Shown: piece after piece, positions 1 to 8,017 of the stretch
Numbering within the stretch: the stretch's first letter is position 1
Layout: every line of letters begins with the position of its first letter
Assembly: GCA_038216155.1 (NCBI GenBank)
Contig: JBBQQH010000003.1
Coordinates: forward strand, 27,692 to 91,691
Direction of reading: 5' to 3'
DNA: 64,000 bases
Source of the DNA: SZAS-103 sp038216155
GTDB lineage: Bacteria; Pseudomonadota; Gammaproteobacteria; Xanthomonadales; Xanthomonadaceae
Notes under the pieces: model-generated
Databases searched by the model: none
Told to the model about the DNA's origin: nothing
The model's input: the letters and a program-made list of their open reading frames with translations, nothing else
Translations under genes and position numbers: made by a program

Positions 1-668
1 AGGTCATTGATAGCTTGCCGCGCAAGCCAACCGATGGCATCGCGGGTCCTCCGCCTGCGAGTGTCGCCAAGGCCACGGTGTGCTGGCCGTTGGGGCTGGC
101 GTCCGATCCGCAACATCCGGAACTGTGCGCACGCAAGATGGAGGCTTGGACTCTCAACGACGGCATCCCACCAACCATGCCCGATCGTTACGCACGCTTG
201 TGGAGCGCCGGTGCGCAGCCGCTGCAGTTGGATGCAAAAAGTGGCAAGCGGCTCAGCGCAACATGTTCGTTGCCGCATGCCGCGCTGACTTCGTCGATCG
301 CGCGCTGGCCGGCGCTGGCATCGCCATGGTTATCCATCGCCGAACGCGAACGCTCTGCCATTCCTGCACTCGCCGCCGATTGCCAGCCAGACGGCCTCGA
401 CGCCACCACCGAGTTGCGTATCGAAGGCGTCACCGATCGTGCCAGCGTCGCCCGCGCACCCAACAGTACCAAACCCGTTCGCCTGTCGCTGCGCGCACTT
501 GGCACTGCGGGCAGGGTAATGTGGCTCGTCAACGGTCGTTTGCAGGGCGACACCATTGGCGGCGCGCCGTTTGTGCGTGACTATCCGGATGTGGGTATTC
601 AGGAAGTGACTGCGCTGAGTGAAACCGGCGCGTGGACGCGGATTGGGTTTCGGGTGTTGCGCTACTAA
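1..668 (+). CDS. pbpC: Penicillin-binding protein 1C, C-terminal part
   Basis: The reading frame is already open at the window edge (frame beginning at base 3) and ends at a TAA at 666-668, so only the last 221 or so residues are present. PbpC is a bifunctional peptidoglycan glycosyltransferase/transpeptidase of the inner membrane; the catalytic domains lie upstream of the window. What is visible matches the C-terminal beta-rich BiPBP_C region of the family. It has a conserved CWPLG stretch near the start, a Cys and an AWTLN segment, a PPTMPDR motif, and an ending of the WLVNGR ... VTALSETGA type. No terminator is obvious; the AT-rich segment of the next, convergent gene follows directly. The family call is fairly secure from these motifs even though the N-terminal domains cannot be seen. 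Confidence 0.8.
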   Translation, partial: VIDSLPRKPTDGIAGPPPASVAKATVCWPLGLASDPQHPELCARKMEAWTLNDGIPPTMPDRYARLWSAGAQPLQLDAKSGKRLSATCSLPHAALTSSIARWPALASPWLSIAERERSAIPALAADCQPDGLDATTELRIEGVTDRASVARAPNSTKPVRLSLRALGTAGRVMWLVNGRLQGDTIGGAPFVRDYPDVGIQEVTALSETGAWTRIGFRVLRY

Positions 669-725
669 CTGAACCTCAAGCCGGAACGACATATAAAAAA
701 ATGGGTAAGAAACATTATTAATAGT

Positions 726-1811
726 TCATTTAATGTTGATTCTCGACATGCGCTTTATTGAGAAAACACGGTTCGCGTTACGCGTATGACAAAATCCAAC
801 GACACAAGTTGTTTCTCCATTTTTACGTTGATGCGGAAAAGACTCGATACGAAGTGGTGATATATTTCTTCGTTCGTCTGGCTCCTTGAACTTACTATAC
901 GTAAAAGACAAGCTGCGTCTCGCTTCGATCGCGCTTTGAATCTTCTCTACTGCACTTTCAAATTTGCTCTTCCGCGAGCCCCGACTGTTGTCAAAACTTT
1001 TGACACCATGTTCCTTAAGATGACAAACAGAGCACAAAACAATCAGATTGTCTGATTCATTCGATCCTCCCTTTGAAAGAGGATCGGAATGATGCACGTG
1101 CAAATCTTGGAAGCTATGACAAAATTCGCAATACCAAGAGCTGTTTAGAGCATCTTGCCGTCTGTCCTCCCAGTCAGGAGGGTATGTTGGCCAGAAGTCC
1201 CAAATTGCTCTAATTTTTACTTTTGCCAGTTCCTGTTTTTTAGCCGTCGAAACATACACTTGGTAACCAAGTGTATTGAAGGTTCTGGAAACCCACTGAA
1301 CCAAAGAAGAAGCTGAGCAATACGGTAGCGAACGCAAAGTTGATTCCAATTTGACCTTGGACGCCAATAAGCTCTCATAACACTGAGTATGATAGAAATC
1401 ACCGTTTGATAAAATGAGGCCCGGCCCACCATATTGTTTACATGCGACGCAACGAAGCTTAACAATAGGAATCGCTATCGCAACATCGGTAGGAGTCTTG
1501 GGAGAGGGATCGATCTTTGGCTCTCGTCCTTTGGACGGAACTACACCACAAATTTTGGCAAGACTGACCGGAAGCAAGAGCGTGTATGACCCATTCTCTA
1601 ATATTTTCGGAGTTAAAGTTGCTTCCTTACTGCCGAGTTGAACGTGAATCTTGGGGATTGAATTATTGACAAGATCAACGCCACAGATACGGCCTTTGCC
1701 CAATGTCGAGTGAATGAACTGTCTTCGTGCCAGCTTTTGCCATAATTCTGGTCGCTCCGCAGCAGCACTGCAGAAATATCGAGCGTCTACCTCAGTATTT
1801 ACGGCTGTCAC
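726..1811 (-). CDS. HNH endonuclease with zinc finger and C-terminal WYL domain
   Basis: A 361-residue protein. Residues 121-144 carry a small zinc-ribbon-like set (Cys121, Cys124, His141, Cys144). Residues 228-268 form an HNH nuclease core: CEFC, then HVHH at 238-241, Asn255, and CSVCH at 260-264. Residues about 290-360 match the WYL fold pattern (AIEARRSLSFTY, ISPLRI, VVGFCHTR, RVFSIKRM). WYL domains are ligand-binding sensor modules, often in regulators of phage-defence systems; HNH domains cut DNA. Combining them suggests a nuclease gated by a sensor, but this is inference. The GTG start at 1811 is the first possible start after an in-frame stop and has a weak ribosome site, so the N-terminus is uncertain. 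Base composition and codon use are clearly AT-richer than all neighbours, a sign of transfer. No partner gene is adjacent. Confidence 0.75.
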   Translation of the reverse strand: MTAVNTEVDARYFCSAAAERPELWQKLARRQFIHSTLGKGRICGVDLVNNSIPKIHVQLGSKEATLTPKILENGSYTLLLPVSLAKICGVVPSKGREPKIDPSPKTPTDVAIAIPIVKLRCVACKQYGGPGLILSNGDFYHTQCYESLLASKVKLESTLRSLPYCSASSLVQWVSRTFNTLGYQVYVSTAKKQELAKVKIRAIWDFWPTYPPDWEDRRQDALNSSWYCEFCHSFQDLHVHHSDPLSKGGSNESDNLIVLCSVCHLKEHGVKSFDNSRGSRKSKFESAVEKIQSAIEARRSLSFTYSKFKEPDERRNISPLRIESFPHQRKNGETTCVVGFCHTRNANRVFSIKRMSRINIK

Positions 1812-1844
1812 TTATAGGCTCGGCTAAAAAGCTGATCGGTTGCC

Positions 1845-1985
1845 AGCGTTCGCGTCAGTGATCCGCAAGCGCGCCTTTGATTTCGTCGCAAGCAGGCGTC
1901 CTTGCGTGTCCTTCCAGCCAGCACATCCTTGTGCTGGCGTTCGCCGAGACGCGGATCAGTGATCCGCGAGCGTCTCGACTCACCC
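1845..1985. repeat. Cluster of intergenic palindromes
   Basis: Between the HNH gene and the ferritin-like gene lie at least two clear stem-loops. One at 1918-1937 has arms CCAGCACA/TGTGCTGG around a four-base loop. A longer one at 1945-1977 has arms CGAGACGCGGATCA and TGATCCGC-(GAG)-CGTCTCG around a single base. A related copy of the TCAGTGATCCGC core lies near 1855-1866. A 74-codon minus-strand reading frame spans the region (1808-2032) and overlaps the HNH start, but its arginine-rich composition follows from the palindromes and it looks non-coding. Confidence 0.55.
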
Positions 1986-2007
1986 AGTGGTCCGCAAACA
2001 CGCTGGC

Positions 2008-2622
2008 TTACCCCCAGTCGCCTTCGAGCCAATCTGAAAGTTCGTCGGCGTGTTCTTCCTCGACTTCGAGGATTTTTGCGAGGACGCGCTTGGTGGTGAT
2101 GTCGTGGTCGCCGATGTAGGCGATCATTTCCTTGTAGCTGTCGATGGCGATGCGTTCTGCGACCAGGTTTTCCTTGATCATGTCGCGCAGGTTCGCACCT
2201 TTGACGTATTCGGAATGGCTGCGGCTGGTGAGGCCTGCTGGATCCATGTTCGGCTCGCCGTTGAGTTGGACGATGCGCTTGGCCAGCCAGTCCGCGTGCT
2301 GCTGCTCCTCATTCGAATGCACCAGGAACTCTTCGGCGATCTTGTCGGCGTGAATGCCGCTGGCGACGAAGTGGTGATAGCGATAGCGAAGCACGCAGAC
2401 GATTTCAGTGGCGAGTGCTTCGTTGAGAAGCTTGACCACGGTTTCGCGGTCGCCGACGTAGCCTTCGGTCACCGCGCCCTGATCAATGTGTTTGCGAGCG
2501 CGTGCGCGCAAGGTTTTCACGTCGGTCAGGAACGGCTTGCCGATGTCGGCCTGTTTGGATGTTTGTTCGGGCTTGGCTGGCTTGTTGGCGACTTTTGGTT
2601 TCGCGGAAGTCTTCTTGCTCAT
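2008..2622 (-). CDS. Ferritin-like / bacterioferritin-family protein
   Basis: A 204-residue protein with a Lys-rich N-terminal tail (about residues 1-30) followed by a four-helix ferritin-like domain. The helices show the expected carboxylate and His ligands: EALATEIVCVLRYRYHH, then EEFLVHSNEEQQHADWLAKRI (an ExxH type pair), then VAERIAIDSYKEMI, then LEVEEEHADELSDWLE (second ExxH). This is the diiron/ferroxidase layout of cytoplasmic iron-storing or DNA-protecting ferritins. A good ribosome site (AAGGA) lies about eight bases before the ATG. The basic tail might bind DNA, as in some Dps proteins, but that is inference. It lies just downstream of the peroxiredoxin gene on the same strand (65-base gap), suggesting a shared oxidative-stress or iron role. 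Confidence 0.8.
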   Translation of the reverse strand: MSKKTSAKPKVANKPAKPEQTSKQADIGKPFLTDVKTLRARARKHIDQGAVTEGYVGDRETVVKLLNEALATEIVCVLRYRYHHFVASGIHADKIAEEFLVHSNEEQQHADWLAKRIVQLNGEPNMDPAGLTSRSHSEYVKGANLRDMIKENLVAERIAIDSYKEMIAYIGDHDITTKRVLAKILEVEEEHADELSDWLEGDWG

Positions 2623-2687
2623 CGTTGCAGATCCTTGTGCGTTGTTGCGAGAAAGAGAATCGACTGGAACAGTGTCATCCGAAAAAA

Positions 2688-3167
2688 TCAGTTGATCACC
2701 GACAACACATGCTCAGCGCTGGACACCTTGAATTCACCGGGGGCGTCCACGAACAGATTGGTCACGACGCCATCGTCGGCAACCAATGCATAGCGTTTGG
2801 AGCGATTGCCCAGGCCAAATGCGCTGCCGTCCATCTCCAGCCCGAGCGCCTGGGTGAAGATGCCGTTGCCGTCGGCGAGCATGTGGATGTCGTCGGGAAC
2901 TTCCTGGCTCTTGCCCCACGCATCCATCACGAACGCATCGTTGACCGACACGCAGGCAACCTCGAAACCGAGTTTGCGAAAGTCTTCAATGTGCTGCACG
3001 AAACCAGGCAGGTGCTTGGCCGAACATGTCGGCGTGAACGCGCCAGGCACGGCAAACAGTACCGCCTTTTTGCCGGCAAAAATATCGCTGGTGCTGACCG
3101 CCTGCACCCCGTCTTTCATGATGTTGAAGGTTGCCTCAGGAAGCTTGTCGCCAACTGCGATGGTCAT
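2688..3167 (-). CDS. Peroxiredoxin, Prx5/type II family
   Basis: Translation from the ATG at 3167 gives 159 residues beginning MTIAVGDKLP, the normal length for this family; the longer upstream frame is not needed. Cys48 sits in the PGAFTPTCS motif, the peroxidatic site of Prx5/type II peroxiredoxins, and a second Cys at 72 (FEVACVSVND) could be resolving. The protein reduces hydrogen peroxide and organic hydroperoxides using glutathione/glutaredoxin or thioredoxin; which one cannot be told from this sequence. No glutaredoxin domain is fused. The gene precedes the ferritin-like gene on the same strand. Confidence 0.88.
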   Translation of the reverse strand: MTIAVGDKLPEATFNIMKDGVQAVSTSDIFAGKKAVLFAVPGAFTPTCSAKHLPGFVQHIEDFRKLGFEVACVSVNDAFVMDAWGKSQEVPDDIHMLADGNGIFTQALGLEMDGSAFGLGNRSKRYALVADDGVVTNLFVDAPGEFKVSSAEHVLSVIN

Positions 3168-3526
3168 GCTCGATCCTTGCGTGGGTAAAACCCAATTGTA
3201 GCGCGCGACACATAAAATGAATGCTAACGACCGTCTTCTTCGTTGCCGGGCACTACTCATACCCCCGGGGCTGGCGACGCACACTTGAAAATCGGGCCGC
3301 GCTCCCTATCTAAAATAGGCAGGTGGCACAGACCCGCTGGCTTGTTGAGAACGTCGAACGACGGGATGAAAGGGTCGTAGGAACGCTTCCCAGTTATTGC
3401 TGTGCGCGATGCCGAGCTTCGACAAGGCACAGAACGACATACGGCAGCTGACGTCGCAACCGGCGGCCGTATGCGTCACCATAACCCTGCAGCAGATGCG
3501 TCGCAGGCTCTCATTGAAGGTTGAGC
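3168..3526. other. Intergenic region between peroxiredoxin and cbpA
   Basis: About 360 bases separate the two divergent genes. No convincing gene, terminator or RNA was seen. It must hold the promoters of both genes; no consensus boxes stand out. A ribosome site (GAAGG) lies at 3516-3520 for cbpA. Confidence 0.4.
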
Positions 3527-4438
3527 ATGGAATTCAAGGATTACTACAGCATCCTGGGCGTCGAACCCAGCGCGGGTGAGGCCGAGATCAAGACTGCCTA
3601 TCGCCGGCTCGCGCGCAAGTTTCATCCTGACGTGAGCAAGGAAGCCGGCGCCGAGGACAAGTTCAAGTCGGTCAACGAAGCCTACGAAGTGCTGCGCGAT
3701 GATGGCAAGCGCAAGGCCTACGATCAGTTGCGAACGCGCGGCTATCGGCCCGGAGAGGAGTTTCGCCCGCCGCCGGATTTCGGCGACCAGTTCCGGCAAG
3801 GGCCGGGCGGCAAAGGGTATGAATTCGAGTTTGGCGAGGGCGACGACGTTGGCGGCTTCAGCGACTTTTTCGAATCGTTGTTCGGGCGCGGTCGCGGTGG
3901 CCCGCAGGCCCAAGCCTCGCCACCGATTGGGGGCAGCATCCGCGCCAAGCTCAGCGTGCCGCTGGAGGCGGTGTTCACCGGTGGGATGCAACGCATCTCG
4001 GTGGATGGCCGGGCGTTGGACGTGAAGATTCCCGCCGGTATCAAGCCGGGACAGGTCATCCGCTTGAGCGGGCAGGGTCATCCGGGTCGCGGCCGCAACG
4101 GCGACCTGCTGCTGGAAATTGAATACCGACCGCACGCGCAGTTCGAAGTCGATGGCTTAAACGTACTGCATACATTGGCGCTGGCGCCTTGGGAAGCGGC
4201 GTTGGGTGCGAGCGTCAGCGTGCCGACGCTCGGCGGTTCGGTGCAGCTCAAGATTCCGCCCAACAGCGACACTGGCCGCAAGCTGCGCCTGCGCGGTCGC
4301 GGTCTGCCCGGCAAGCCGGCCGCGGGCGATCAACTGGTCGAAATCGAGGTGCGCACGCCCAAGGCCGACACCGACAAACAAAAGGCGTTCTATCGCGACA
4401 TGCAGAGCTTGTTCGAGTTCGATCCGCGCCAAGCCTGA
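3527..4438 (+). CDS. cbpA: Curved DNA-binding protein, DnaJ-class co-chaperone
   Basis: A 303-residue protein starting MEFKDYYSILGV. The N-terminal J domain (residues 3-68) has the HPD tripeptide (KFHPDVSKEAG) that stimulates DnaK ATPase. A Gly/Phe-rich linker follows (about 70-135), then the two C-terminal beta domains (about 135-295) ending EFDPRQA. There is no cysteine-rich zinc domain, which separates CbpA from DnaJ. ATG 3527 is preferred over the TTG six bases upstream because the AAGG ribosome site is about six bases before it. In enterobacteria CbpA also binds curved DNA and is induced in stationary phase or starvation. No cbpM modulator gene follows; the next gene is convergent. Confidence 0.9.
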   Translation: MEFKDYYSILGVEPSAGEAEIKTAYRRLARKFHPDVSKEAGAEDKFKSVNEAYEVLRDDGKRKAYDQLRTRGYRPGEEFRPPPDFGDQFRQGPGGKGYEFEFGEGDDVGGFSDFFESLFGRGRGGPQAQASPPIGGSIRAKLSVPLEAVFTGGMQRISVDGRALDVKIPAGIKPGQVIRLSGQGHPGRGRNGDLLLEIEYRPHAQFEVDGLNVLHTLALAPWEAALGASVSVPTLGGSVQLKIPPNSDTGRKLRLRGRGLPGKPAAGDQLVEIEVRTPKADTDKQKAFYRDMQSLFEFDPRQA

Positions 4439-4565
4439 GCGGGGCGCGGAGCGGTTGAGTCGGCGGGCCGCATCGGGTCGCTGGCTTCAGGCTACAACGA
4501 AGATCGCATCACCAAGCGCAACACGGTGGTCGATTCGACGCTCCAGATTAAAACCCGCCGCGAGC

Positions 4566-6200
4566 CTACGGCGCGGCGCGCTGCGGGTCGGTTGCCGCCA
4601 GTTCGGTGGCCAGTTCCGCACTGATGCCGGGCAGTGTCTGCCAATCGATGGCATCGATCTTGTCGGCGTCGAGGAAGCGCTTGGCGTAATCCAGATACAC
4701 GCGCTCGCGCAGGAACACGTCGAACAGGTCGGGATCGACGTGGCCATCGCGTTTCATGAAACCCAGGATTTTCAGCGATTCGGACAACGTCTTCGCCGGC
4801 TTGTACGGGCGATCCCTCGCGGTGAGTGCCTCGAAGATGTCGGCGATGCCCATCACCCGCGCAGGAATGCTCATCTGCTCGCGCGTGAGCCCCTTTGGAT
4901 AACCCTTGCCATCCATGCGTTCGTGGTGGCCGCCGGCATATTCCGGCACCTTTCGCAGATGCGGCGGCCACGGCAGCGCTTCGAGCATGTTGATCGTGAC
5001 CACGATGTGGTGGTTGATGATTTCGCGTTCTGCGGACGTTAGCGTACCGCGACGGATGGTCAGGTTTTCCAATTCGTCTGCCGACAGGAACGGTTGCATG
5101 GAACCGTCCGCCGCGCGCCATGTCTGTTCGGCCAGGATCTGCACTGCGTTGATCTGGTCATCGTCCATGAACTCGCCACCGGTGTTGGAGCGATGCACCA
5201 GTTCGCGGTCGATATCGAGTTGCGCCAGACGCTGCGCGCATGCTTGTTCGTCGATCTCACCCTTGAGTCGCGCGAGTTCAAGATCGCGTCGCAACACCTC
5301 GAAACGGGTGTCGATCAATGCGATGCGATCGAACAGGGTTTCCAGCTTGGTCGCCTTGTCGACGACGTGTACTGGCGTGGTGATCTTGCCGCAATCGTGC
5401 AACAGGCCAGCGATCTTCAGCTCGTAGCGATCGGCCTCGCTCATGCGGTAGTCGGCCAGCGCCCCGGTTTTGCTGCGCGCGGCGGCCTCGGCCAACATCA
5501 TGGTCAGTACCGGCACGCGATCGCAGTGGCCGCCGGTGTACGGTGATTTTTCGTCAATCGCGGAGTTGATCAATTTGATCAGCGACTCGAACAGTTGTTC
5601 GAGCTGGTCGATCAACTGGCGATTGTTCAAAGCGATCGCGGCTTGCGAGGCGAGCGATTCCACCAGTTGCTGGTCTGCCGTCGAGAACGCACGCACGCTG
5701 CCGTCCGGCGACTTGGCATTGATTAGTTGCAGCACGCCAATCACGGCGCCGCCATGGTTCTTCATTGGCACCGTGAGAAAGGATTGCGAGCGATAGCCGG
5801 TACGCTGATCAAATGCGCGGGTGCCGGAAAAATCGAATCCGTCCGCAGCGTAGGCATCCGGAATATTGACAGTGCTGCCCGACAGCGCCGCATGCGCGAC
5901 CACCATGGCGTTGTTGGGGCTGCCATCGTGGGCATACAGCGGCAACGGTGCGAAGTCGATCGGCTTGCCGTTGGCGCCGCCCAGCTTCAGCCCTAGCGTG
6001 TCATTGCGCAGCACCTCGAACACCAGCTCGCGATCGCGCACGCGATACAGGGTGCCGCCATCGGCGTGGGCGAAGTCGCGCGCGGCTTCCAGGATGCGCT
6101 CTAGGAGGCTGGCCAGATCGTGTTCCGATGACAGCGCAACGCCAATGGCGTTGAGCGTTTCCAGGCGATTGAGGATTTCGTGATCGTCAGACATCGACAT
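4566..6200 (-). CDS. GAF and HD-GYP domain protein (c-di-GMP phosphodiesterase)
   Basis: About 544 residues. An N-terminal GAF sensor domain (about 10-170) is followed by an HD-GYP domain (about 225-530). The metal-binding HD motif is in LLHDCGKI (near residue 266), and the signature HHERMDGKGYP lies near 430. The two motifs are about 160 residues apart because of an extra helical stretch (LFDRIALIDTRFEVLRRDLELA onward); HD-GYP domains without this insertion place them much closer. HD-GYP enzymes hydrolyse c-di-GMP to pGpG or GMP. Start chosen at ATG 6200 (MSMSDDHE); ATG 6194 is equally possible, and an upstream GTG/ATG extension is arginine-rich and unlikely. It follows the single-domain response regulator on the same strand by about 100 bases, so the pair probably forms an operon. 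Confidence 0.88.
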   Translation of the reverse strand: MSMSDDHEILNRLETLNAIGVALSSEHDLASLLERILEAARDFAHADGGTLYRVRDRELVFEVLRNDTLGLKLGGANGKPIDFAPLPLYAHDGSPNNAMVVAHAALSGSTVNIPDAYAADGFDFSGTRAFDQRTGYRSQSFLTVPMKNHGGAVIGVLQLINAKSPDGSVRAFSTADQQLVESLASQAAIALNNRQLIDQLEQLFESLIKLINSAIDEKSPYTGGHCDRVPVLTMMLAEAAARSKTGALADYRMSEADRYELKIAGLLHDCGKITTPVHVVDKATKLETLFDRIALIDTRFEVLRRDLELARLKGEIDEQACAQRLAQLDIDRELVHRSNTGGEFMDDDQINAVQILAEQTWRAADGSMQPFLSADELENLTIRRGTLTSAEREIINHHIVVTINMLEALPWPPHLRKVPEYAGGHHERMDGKGYPKGLTREQMSIPARVMGIADIFEALTARDRPYKPAKTLSESLKILGFMKRDGHVDPDLFDVFLRERVYLDYAKRFLDADKIDAIDWQTLPGISAELATELAATDPQRAAP

Positions 6201-6299
6201 CGCACCCGACAGTCGCCTGCGCCTGCGACCATGAGTTGGGCGCGGCCGCATAAAAGGCGAAAGAAACCACCATCATTGCGGATTCCACGGCATACCCGG

Positions 6300-6665
6300 T
6301 TACTTCGGCAGCATTTCCTTGATCACGGCTTCCAGCTGCGATTCCTCGAACGGCTTGGTGATGTAGGCCTTTGCGCCTTGGCGCATGCCCCACACTTTGT
6401 CGGTTTCCTGATCCTTGGTGGTGACCAGCACCACCGGAATATGCGCTGTTGTCGGCTCCTTGGAAATGAAGCGAGTGGCCTGAAACCCGTTGAGGTTGGG
6501 CATCACCACATCCATCAGGATCAGCTCAGGCAATTCCTTCTTCGCCGCAGCTACACCGGCCGCGCCATCCTCGGCGGTGACCACGCTGTGGCCGAGCTTC
6601 TCAACGATGCGTTTCATGCCCAGCAACTGGGACGGGGAATCGTCAACGATCAGGATGCGGGCCAT
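6300..6665 (-). CDS. Single-domain response regulator (PilH/CheY-like)
   Basis: A 121-residue stand-alone receiver domain. The acidic pocket is at IVDDSPSQ (Asp8-Asp9), the phosphorylated Asp lies in LILMDVVMPNLNG (about residue 52), the conserved Thr in VVLVTTKD and the Lys in YITKPFEE. There is no output domain. Sequence style (ILIVDDSPSQ ... GMRQGAKAYITKPF) is close to PilH of the twitching-motility chemosensory system, but no other pil-chp genes are here. It is the first gene of a probable two-gene unit with the HD-GYP gene downstream, so it may transmit a kinase signal to that enzyme. A GAGG ribosome site precedes the ATG. Confidence 0.85.
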   Translation of the reverse strand: MARILIVDDSPSQLLGMKRIVEKLGHSVVTAEDGAAGVAAAKKELPELILMDVVMPNLNGFQATRFISKEPTTAHIPVVLVTTKDQETDKVWGMRQGAKAYITKPFEESQLEAVIKEMLPK

Positions 6666-6770
6666 GTCAACCTCGGCTGGATGTCTGGGCCATTGTAGCC
6701 GTGTCGGGGGGCTTGTCCATCGCCGTGTTGCAGCAGTGTTCGAGCGTGACGTACCTCACGAAAAACACGC

Positions 6771-7766
<996 letters not shown>

Positions 7767-7953
7767 CGGAGATCCTCAGCCACAGAAGAGGTCAGGTTCG
7801 CATGCATTATCGCAGGCCGGCTGGATGCAGACTGACGCAGCTCTGGAGGCCATTTTACGTGTGCGCTGACGCCGAGCGGATACGGCGCGGTATCAATCGC
7901 GGCTAGGGGCTGGAACAACCGTGTTTCACGATATTGGATTTCGCAGGCTGCGC

Positions 7954-7979
7954 AAAAAAAAAGGCGGCCGAAGCCGCCT
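7954..7979 (-). terminator. Intrinsic terminator of dcp
   Basis: On the minus strand a seven-base stem AGGCGGC/GCCGCCT with a TTCG tetraloop is followed by a run of nine T. It lies about 40 bases after the dcp stop, in the right orientation. Confidence 0.88.
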
Positions 7980-8017
7980 GTCGTGTGCCATCGTGATGCC
8001 GCGCAGCAGCCAGCAAC

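Noticed and set aside
1808..2032. 74-codon minus-strand frame overlapping the HNH start
   Set aside because: It spans the palindrome cluster, is arginine-rich with no family or ribosome site; more likely non-coding.
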